From assembly GCF_003046315.1 (NCBI RefSeq), contig NZ_PZZP01000001.1, positions 1,860,001 to 1,924,000 of the forward strand: a stretch of 64,000 bases of DNA, read 5' to 3'. Positions within the stretch are counted from its first letter, which is position 1; the number at the start of each line of letters is the position of its first letter. The position numbers and the translations under genes were made by a program. This document shows, piece by piece, positions 58,617-64,000 of the stretch. This DNA is from Desmospora activa DSM 45169 (GTDB taxonomy: Bacteria; Bacillota; Bacilli; Thermoactinomycetales; DSM-45169). Under the pieces are notes generated by a model, which was not told the origin of the DNA, made no database searches, and saw nothing but the letters and a program-made list of their open reading frames with translations.

Positions 58617-59054
58617 TTACCCATTTAGTTTTTGCATTTTGCTTTCAAAAAGCGAGGCTAGCTCCGCAAAAAATGCGATATCTTCTTCATCTATCATCTC
58701 TGCCTCTCCAACCACCACCAACTCACCGATCAGATGATGATTGCGGTAAAAGGGAACGAGAACATGTACCTCTTCTCCTACTTGCTCCCTTACAATTCCA
58801 CCTCGGACAGCCGCTAAACTGTGCAATCCTTTCCCAAATCGGACTGCAGGTGGAAGGGGAGAGGTACCCGATTCACAGAAACGTCGAAAATACCAGCCGG
58901 ACACCAGATAAATCCCTGTATATTGGTACGCATCCATCTTTTTTTGCAACGTGTGTGTAACGAAGCGGTAAAGGTCATGGACACTCCCATTCGTTTTATC
59001 TGACACGACACCCACTTCTGCGCGGAGCTCATCCAACAGATCCGCTTTGCGCAT
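58617..59054 (-). CDS. GAF-domain protein
   Basis: 145 residues. One GAF domain: IYLVSGWYFRRFCESGTSPLPPAVRFGKGLHSLAAVRGGIVREQVGEEVHVLVPFYRNHHLIGELVVVGEAEMIDEEDIAFFAELASLFESKM. The pattern resembles small free-standing GAF proteins (YtsP/fRMsR-like), but the catalytic cysteines of methionine-R-sulfoxide reductases are absent except Cys at about 60. It probably binds a small ligand. GGGGGATGG lies upstream of the ATG. Confidence 0.75.
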   Translation of the reverse strand: MRKADLLDELRAEVGVVSDKTNGSVHDLYRFVTHTLQKKMDAYQYTGIYLVSGWYFRRFCESGTSPLPPAVRFGKGLHSLAAVRGGIVREQVGEEVHVLVPFYRNHHLIGELVVVGEAEMIDEEDIAFFAELASLFESKMQKLNG

Positions 59055-59273
59055 CAGATTCCATCCCCCAACCTTTTCAATTGAATCTCAGTTTATCATA
59101 GCAATCACATGATTACAATGTATATTCATAATATTTTATCGTCATTTATTGGAATGATAGTAAACCCTCCCTTCTTCTCTTGGCCTAATTCCACCCATCC
59201 GCTACAATGGATTTGCAGGCAAAATCGCCACACTTTTTTTATTGATTCCCAAGGACCGATCGGAGGATTGTTC

Positions 59274-59699
59274 ATGGGCAAAAGCGCTTGGATTTATTTA
59301 GTGGAAGGATCGACCCAGCAGAAAGTCTCCTTAGATGATATTGAGGCCGCTTTTAACCGCTATATGGAAATGACATCGCATACAGGGGAACAACTGGGAT
59401 GGAAATATGCTGACGCCGCTTTTCCTTATACGGTTGCGCAAAAGGATGAAAACGGCACTTCTTTTCTTTTGTTAACCGGAAGAGACACCCCTCTATACAA
59501 ACATCTTCTCGTCGGGGTGGGACAAACACAAGCGAATGGCAAGGATCGTCATCATATTCAATTGGTTCTGCCCACCGGCTCCACCCATGGCGACATGGCA
59601 AAAGCCAATGAATTTTGCCGTTACCTAGCTAAAACCTTTCAAGGGGAACTTCACTTATTCAATGGACGCGTGATGTATTTTTATCCGCGTAAGCTTTAA
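59274..59699 (+). CDS. DUF1885 family protein
   Basis: 141 residues from the ATG at 59274 with GGAGGATTGTTC upstream; the longer open frame starts without a ribosome binding site. KSAWIYLVEGSTQQKVSLDDIEAAFNRYMEMTSHTGEQLGWKYADAAFPY is the DUF1885 N-terminal pattern; the rest alternates strands and a helix (HGDMAKANEFCRYLAKTFQGELHLFNGRVMYFYPR). Function unknown; found in spore-forming Bacillales. Confidence 0.72.
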   Translation: MGKSAWIYLVEGSTQQKVSLDDIEAAFNRYMEMTSHTGEQLGWKYADAAFPYTVAQKDENGTSFLLLTGRDTPLYKHLLVGVGQTQANGKDRHHIQLVLPTGSTHGDMAKANEFCRYLAKTFQGELHLFNGRVMYFYPRKL

Positions 59700-59766
59700 T
59701 CTTTAGCCCCTTTTCTCCCCTTTATTTTCCACTTCTTTTTCCGACTGATGTCGGGTATGCTGATAG

Positions 59767-59780
59767 CGTACAAATGTTCG
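59767..59780. promoter_or_regulatory. SOS (LexA) box of the Y-family polymerase gene
   Basis: CGTACAAATGTTCG differs from the Bacillus SOS consensus CGAAC-N4-GTTCG at one defined position and lies 23 bp upstream of the start codon. Confidence 0.75.
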
Positions 59781-59803
59781 ATTTCCGAGAGGTGGAAAAA
59801 CCG

Positions 59804-61027
59804 ATGACTGCACATCGCGAGAGAACGGTGCTGCTGGCGGATATGAACGCTTTTTACGCCAGTGTAGAGCAAGCCTTAAACCCTGCACTGCGCGGGAAGC
59901 CTGTCATTGTCTGCGGTGACCCGACCCGTCGCCACGGCATTGTGCTGGCGGCTTCCTACGAAGCCAAAGCGGTTGGCGTCAAAACGGCGATGGCCGTTTC
60001 CCAGGCCAAAGAACTGTGTCCGCACGCTCATTTGATTCCTCCACGCATGGGGATCTATGTGCAGGTATCCGTGCGCATCGTAGAGCTTTTACGTCAATTC
60101 TCCCCCCTAGTGGAACCTTTCTCTATCGATGAAGCTTTTGTGGAGATGACCGGATGTGAAACATTGTTTGGCTCCGGCTTTAACGCTGCCCAACTGATCC
60201 AGGAGCAGATACGTGCAGAAGTGGGTGTACCCTCTTCCATCGGGGTCGGCCCCAACAAATTGTTGGCTAAAATGGCGGCGGGAATGAAAAAGCCCAACGG
60301 CATCACCGTGCTCACCCCCGCAGATGTACCCCAACGGATCTGGCCCTTGCCGGTGAAGCAATTATTTGGTGTGGGTAGTCGCATGAACCGCCATTTTCGC
60401 CGGATGGGCATCCGTACCATTGGCGATTTGGCGCAGGCAGATCCGGAATACCTGGCCCACCGCTTTGGTGTGATCGGCAGAGCGCTGCATCAATCGGCCA
60501 ACGGCATCGACCCTAGCCCCGTCGATCCCCATTCCCTGGAGGGAAGCAAATCGATTGGCCACCAGTTTACCCTTCCGCGGGATTACGAGGAAGAAGCGGA
60601 GATTTTATTGGTATTGCGCGAACTGGCGGAAGAAGTGGCCAGCCGCACGCGAACAGCGGGTTATATCGGACGAACGGTTTCCCTCACCCTAAAAGGACAT
60701 GATTTTTCCTCCATCCACCATTCCCAGACGATGGCGGAACCCTCCAATATCGGCCGCCATCTGTTTACAACCGCCTCTGCCTTGCTGGAACGGCACTGGA
60801 ACGGGCAGCCCGTGCGCTTAATCGGCATCTCATTAAGCAATCTGCACAAAGACGAAGGTATTCAACTCAGCCTGTTTGAGGAGCGAGACAAAGAGCGTCG
60901 CCTAGCAGAAGCCATCGACCATATCCACGATAAATATGGAAACGGCAGCCTTTTTTGGGCGCCTTCCCTCCTCGGACCCAGTGTCTTCACGGACCGAAAC
61001 GGAAAGATCGGTGGCCATCGCATCTAA
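59804..61027 (+). CDS. dinB: Y-family DNA polymerase IV (DinB/PolY)
   Basis: 407 residues. Palm metal site LLADMNAFYASVEQ (Asp13) and SIDEAF (Asp109, Glu110); GVGPNKLLAKMAAGMKKPNG; helix-hairpin-helix LFGVGSRMNRHFRRMGIRTIGDLA; the little finger; and a clamp-binding motif QLSLF near the C-terminus. It performs error-prone translesion synthesis. The ATG at 59804 follows GAGGTGG; the earlier ATG (59774) lies within the SOS box and is rejected. Expression is likely LexA-controlled. Closest by length to Bacillus YqjW/PolY2. Confidence 0.93.
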   Translation: MTAHRERTVLLADMNAFYASVEQALNPALRGKPVIVCGDPTRRHGIVLAASYEAKAVGVKTAMAVSQAKELCPHAHLIPPRMGIYVQVSVRIVELLRQFSPLVEPFSIDEAFVEMTGCETLFGSGFNAAQLIQEQIRAEVGVPSSIGVGPNKLLAKMAAGMKKPNGITVLTPADVPQRIWPLPVKQLFGVGSRMNRHFRRMGIRTIGDLAQADPEYLAHRFGVIGRALHQSANGIDPSPVDPHSLEGSKSIGHQFTLPRDYEEEAEILLVLRELAEEVASRTRTAGYIGRTVSLTLKGHDFSSIHHSQTMAEPSNIGRHLFTTASALLERHWNGQPVRLIGISLSNLHKDEGIQLSLFEERDKERRLAEAIDHIHDKYGNGSLFWAPSLLGPSVFTDRNGKIGGHRI

Positions 61028-61039
61028 GGGTTACAAAAT

Positions 61040-61090
61040 GAGAAAGCCAGCGTACCAACCCGAGAGTTGGTCGCTGGCTTTCTCATTGTT
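61040..61090. terminator. Strong bidirectional terminator
   Basis: 13-bp perfect stem GAGAAAGCCAGCG / CGCTGGCTTTCTC extended by ACCAAC / GTTGGT, between convergent dinB and the PAP2 gene. Confidence 0.85.
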
Positions 61091-61102
61091 TTACACAACT
61101 TT

Positions 61103-61633
61103 TTACAAAGGAAACCACCAATGAACCAAAACCGCCGACACAGAGCCCAACCAAGCCCCTACTGCCACATCCGTGGGATAGTGTAAGCCAAGGTACATCC
61201 GTGAAAGACCGACGACACACGCCAGCGGCAATAAGACAACGCCTAAGATCGGTGTATTTAAAATCCAGACAACAACGATCGAGAAAATAGCCGTGGTGTG
61301 CCCTGAAGGGAAACTATAATCTTTCAAAGGGTTGGGAAAGGTGTGGAGATCCGATAATTGAAGATAAGGACGCAACCGATTCCAGCACAACTTTACCAAA
61401 CGGACGACCAGATGACTGCCGGCGAGAGCAATAAAAGCTTCAAGGGCCTGATACCGGGACGGGGTTGAAATCAAGAACCACCATCCCGCCAAAAACAACA
61501 GAGTGAATCCCGCTCCACCCAAATGAGTGATACGGGGCATCAGCCAATCCATCGTGTGGGATTTCCACTGTTGGTTCACATAACTGACCCAGCGATCATC
61601 TACACTCTGTAAACGCGCCGCCAAACGTTTCAT
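61103..61633 (-). CDS. PAP2-family membrane phosphatase
   Basis: 176 residues with about five membrane segments. The three PAP2 motifs are present: KLCWNRLRP, PSGHTTA and SRMYLGLHYPTD (catalytic His pair). It acts outside the membrane on lipid phosphates such as undecaprenyl pyrophosphate or phosphatidylglycerophosphate. GAGGGGATAA precedes the ATG. A peptidoglycan peptidase gene lies next upstream, which fits a cell-envelope role. Confidence 0.9.
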   Translation of the reverse strand: MKRLAARLQSVDDRWVSYVNQQWKSHTMDWLMPRITHLGGAGFTLLFLAGWWFLISTPSRYQALEAFIALAGSHLVVRLVKLCWNRLRPYLQLSDLHTFPNPLKDYSFPSGHTTAIFSIVVVWILNTPILGVVLLPLACVVGLSRMYLGLHYPTDVAVGAWLGSVSAVLVHWWFPL

Positions 61634-61726
61634 GCCGGTTATCCCCTCTTTGCCACATTCTACAATCCATCATATTGGATCAATTTAAAAAGGAATTAAA
61701 TAGATTGTTAACCTTTGGTGATCCTG

Positions 61727-62818
61727 TCAATTGAAGACGCCTTCCAGTATCTGACGCCTCTCCGCCGGTGTATACGGCTCCCAGATCCAACGATCATCGA
61801 TCAAGATATCAAAATGAAGGTGCAACCCCCGATCATTCCCTTTTACCCCGTCACGCGTACCGGAATTCCCCACATATCCCACTCGATCGCCACGTTTTAC
61901 TTCATCCCCCAACTGAAGGTTGGGAGAGACACGGTCCAAATGGGCATAACGAGTAAGCACACCGTTTTTATGTTGAATCCAAACGGTTCGTCCTCGCATC
62001 TTGTCAAAGATATGGGCAGGCGTTTGTCCCTGATGACGAGCGGCAATCTCCAACAAGCGGTTTCGTTGCTTTTCCGACATTTCCACATAATCATGATCCA
62101 CCCGGACAATGATGCCATCTGCTGCAGCGATGACGGCGGTATCGGTATCAATCACCATCCCCGAAGCAGCCGTATAATAGTCCAACCCTTCATGCGTACC
62201 GCCGCGATAAGTGCGAGGCGCCCCTGGGAGGTGGGAGGGTTGACTGCTCACCTGTGCACCCTCGATTGGACTGGATAAAAATGATAAATACTCAATCATT
62301 TGGGCGACGCTTATCTCTTCAGGGGAATCAGGGGAATGATCGGAAAATGCAGACGCCTCCGCCGCTGGAGGCCCCACCGTCGCCACACCTTTCACACTAT
62401 CCACTTTCACCGATCGATCAAATCCAACCTCCACCACTTCCACCGGAATCCAGATCTCATTCTCCCCTTCCCACAAAGGGGTAGCGTCAACAGGTAGATA
62501 GCGGTGGTTGCGACTAAGAACCGGCGCCTCCCGCACCAGGTGCAGGGTTAACGCACCCTCGTTTAAGGTTACGGTTCCCATTTCTTCATCCACATCTATT
62601 TGAATCCCTAATCGTTTTAACTCCTGCAAATGAAAATAAGATCGTCCCTCAACCTTTCGAACCAGCAGGGACTCTTTTTCCGGTTTTATCGTTTGCCCAG
62701 TTTTATCCTGAACCAAAGCGGATTTTCCGGAAACCTCCGGTGCTACCGAATGAGCGACAGCCACAAGCAGCAATATCAGCAACAAGCCGGCAGCCACCAT
62801 GACCACTGGTCTTCCCAT
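61727..62818 (-). CDS. Secreted M23 metallopeptidase with copper-amine-oxidase-like N-terminal (stalk) domain
   Basis: 363 residues. Signal or anchor helix (VVMVAAGLLLILLLVAVAHSV); a stalk region with paired repeats (FHLQELKRLGIQIDVDEEMGTVTLNEG and RYLPVDATPLWEGENEIWIPVEVVEVGFD) like the Cu_amine_oxidN1 domain; then an M23/LytM endopeptidase with zinc ligands in THEGLDYY and LHLHFDI and the G-x2-G loop (LGDEVKRGDRVGYVGNSG). It probably cleaves peptidoglycan cross-bridges. GAGGGGTGAG precedes the ATG. Confidence 0.87.
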   Translation of the reverse strand: MGRPVVMVAAGLLLILLLVAVAHSVAPEVSGKSALVQDKTGQTIKPEKESLLVRKVEGRSYFHLQELKRLGIQIDVDEEMGTVTLNEGALTLHLVREAPVLSRNHRYLPVDATPLWEGENEIWIPVEVVEVGFDRSVKVDSVKGVATVGPPAAEASAFSDHSPDSPEEISVAQMIEYLSFLSSPIEGAQVSSQPSHLPGAPRTYRGGTHEGLDYYTAASGMVIDTDTAVIAAADGIIVRVDHDYVEMSEKQRNRLLEIAARHQGQTPAHIFDKMRGRTVWIQHKNGVLTRYAHLDRVSPNLQLGDEVKRGDRVGYVGNSGTRDGVKGNDRGLHLHFDILIDDRWIWEPYTPAERRQILEGVFN

Positions 62819-63071
62819 AGCTCACCCCTCATACAATCTTTTGCTGTTTTATCATTGTAACACGGACAAGCAAAGAAAAAAGACCCATCTTTCCCTGTAT
62901 CTTTCGCCATATGAATCAGGAGATAAAGGATCATATCAAACAGAATCAGATAGGCAAAAAAAACTAATACGATAGACAGATTCCCTAAAACGAATTCTTT
63001 CTATGACACAATGATTGTAATACAATGAAAATAAGGAAAAGCACCGATAATTAGACATTAGGAGGATGTAA

Positions 63072-63326
63072 ATGCGTCTACTTTTACCAAAGGACTTCGC
63101 CTCTGACTCTCTTGCTGCTCCTGACTGGGTAAAAAAAGCATATCAACAATTCTCTGCAACCGTGGGCCGACCTGATTTTCCGTGTTATTTAGGAACGGGG
63201 GCTCTTGGTATTTATGCTGGAGCCCCAACAAAACAAAAAACCCTCATATCTAAGGGTTTCGGTGGTGGGCAGTACTGGGATCGAACCAGTGACCTCTACC
63301 GTGTCAAGGTAGCGCTCTCCCCCTGA
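63072..63326 (+). pseudogene. YqcI/YcgG-family gene truncated at the tRNA cluster
   Basis: GGAGGATGTAA and an ATG begin a normal N-terminus (DWVKKAYQQFSATVGRPDFPCYLGTGALGIYAG), which matches the YqcI/YcgG pattern of W...Y..F...FPCyfG..AL. After about 55 residues the frame runs into the tRNA terminator and then backwards through tRNA-Val, giving meaningless sequence. Family members are about 230-250 residues, so roughly three quarters is lost. The break lies within a few bases of the tRNA operon terminator. Confidence 0.6.
63234..63259 (-). terminator. Terminator of the tRNA operon
   Basis: AAACCCT with AGGGTTT and an 8-base loop on the minus strand, followed by TTTG, 4 bp beyond tRNA-Val. 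Confidence 0.75.
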
Positions 63327-63337
63327 GCTAACTGCCC
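63263..63337 (-). tRNA. tRNA-Val (anticodon GAC)
   Basis: 75 nt with encoded CCA; acceptor GGGCAGT / ACTGCCC; anticodon loop TTGACAC; T-loop GGTTCGATCC. Last gene of a four-tRNA operon. Confidence 0.96.
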
Positions 63338-63352
63338 GAAAAGCCTCTGTGT

Positions 63353-63428
<76 letters not shown>

Positions 63429-63436
63429 AAAAAATA

Positions 63437-63513
63437 TGGCGGAGCTGACGGGACTCGAACCCGCGACCTCCGGCGTGACAGGCCGGCGTGAACTCCAACT
63501 TCACCACAGCTCC
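63437..63513 (-). tRNA. tRNA-Asp (anticodon GTC)
   Basis: 77 nt with CCA; acceptor GGAGCTG / CAGCTCC; anticodon loop CTGTCAC; discriminator G, as in bacterial tRNA-Asp. Confidence 0.95.
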
Positions 63514-63518
63514 ATATT

Positions 63519-63595
<77 letters not shown>

Positions 63596-63664
63596 GCAGC
63601 GACATTTATTAATATACATGATTTAGATCTTTGATGCAAGGGTTTTTTGAGATTTTTTTTACCG

Positions 63665-63898
63665 TTATTTTTGGAAACGGCTTTTTGTAGGGTTCTGTCT
63701 GGATTCCCACATATAGCGAACCCCATATCGTCCGCTTTTACATTGGTAAACCTCCACTTCCGCCGGGCTGTCGTACCCATAAATCCACCAATCTTCCTCC
63801 ATACGGGTTGCCAAACAACGCGCTTGAAAACGGGTATCATACAATTTTGCCCAATAAATCCAATCGGACACCGACACTTCCCTCTTTTCTTTGCCCAT
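63665..63898 (-). CDS. Small hypothetical protein
   Basis: 77 residues from the ATG at 63896-63898 with AAAAAAGG upstream. Soluble, aromatic-rich (SVSDWIYWAKLYDTRFQARCLATRMEEDWWIYGYDSPAEVEVYQCKSGRYGVRYMWES), basic end. Not recognised. It lies directly upstream of the tRNA operon on the same strand with 70 bp between. A longer overlapping open frame (63574-63936) extends into tRNA-fMet and is rejected. Confidence 0.55.
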   Translation of the reverse strand: MGKEKREVSVSDWIYWAKLYDTRFQARCLATRMEEDWWIYGYDSPAEVEVYQCKSGRYGVRYMWESRQNPTKSRFQK

Positions 63899-64000
63899 TT
63901 GCCTTTTTTAGTGTGGCAAAGGCGGGTCCGTTTCATCCACCGGGCTGACGACCATTTTACTTATAGTCCCAAACCGCTGACGTCTCCTGTTCATACGATA

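Overview
The window looks like chromosome of an endospore-forming member of the Bacillales. The evidence is the cotJABC spore-coat set, a YhcN/YlaJ-type spore lipoprotein with its YlaI and YlaH neighbours, an SR1P-type peptide, consensus sigma-A promoters, CcpA (cre) sites and strong Shine-Dalgarno sequences. The protein repertoire fits Thermoactinomycetaceae best, but that placement is an inference. Most of the window is ordinary housekeeping or accessory chromosome.

Layout. 1-6.4 kb: cytochrome c maturation (ccdA, resA-like), a MarR operon, csoR/copZ copper control, a TVP38 protein, ung, dppA and a SUKH-like ORF. 6.4-15.5 kb: the odhAB 2-oxoglutarate dehydrogenase operon, a lytic transglycosylase, a decayed RRNPP (Rap/Phr-like) locus with a tiny exported peptide, and a bicovalent-flavin oxidoreductase. 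15.48-27.18 kb: an integrated element bounded by an 80-bp direct repeat that carries the 3' half of tRNA-Ala. It holds a 1,859-residue YD-repeat (Rhs/WapA-like) exoprotein with a small membrane protein behind it, a phage-derived tail-spike/holin/amidase cassette on the opposite strand, and a tyrosine integrase next to the repaired tRNA. 27.2-38.7 kb: a metallo-beta-lactamase-fold hydrolase, ylaJ-ylaI-ylaH-like genes, nfo, a repair/metabolism cluster, pepA, a frameshifted yktB and speA. 38.8-45.1 kb: a second copy of the YD-repeat exoprotein, outside the element, with a different C-terminal tip, a different small membrane protein and an in-frame stop. 45.5-64 kb: cotJABC, an ABC importer paired with a HAD phosphatase, an SR1P gene with a consensus promoter and a cre site, a LysR/flavin reductase pair, the trehalose operon treP-treA-treR with visible operators, a Y-family polymerase under an SOS box, cell-wall genes and four tRNAs (fMet, Asp, CAT, Val).

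The most interesting content is the pair of Rhs/WapA-like loci. Their shared body (signal peptide, DNRLRE-like domain, two carbohydrate-binding-like insertions, YD repeats, Rhs core) ends in unrelated 104- and about 118-residue tips. Each tip gene is followed, after a hairpin, by an unrelated small membrane protein with its own ribosome binding site. This is the architecture of polymorphic contact-dependent toxins with cognate immunity proteins, and I do not recognise either tip. One copy travels on a tRNA-integrated, phage-derived element whose lysis cassette includes a holin gene nested wholly inside another reading frame.

Limits. All calls come from reading the sequence and from memory of protein families. 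No alignment, HMM search or folding was run. Start codons were chosen from visible ribosome binding sites and often differ from the longest open frame.
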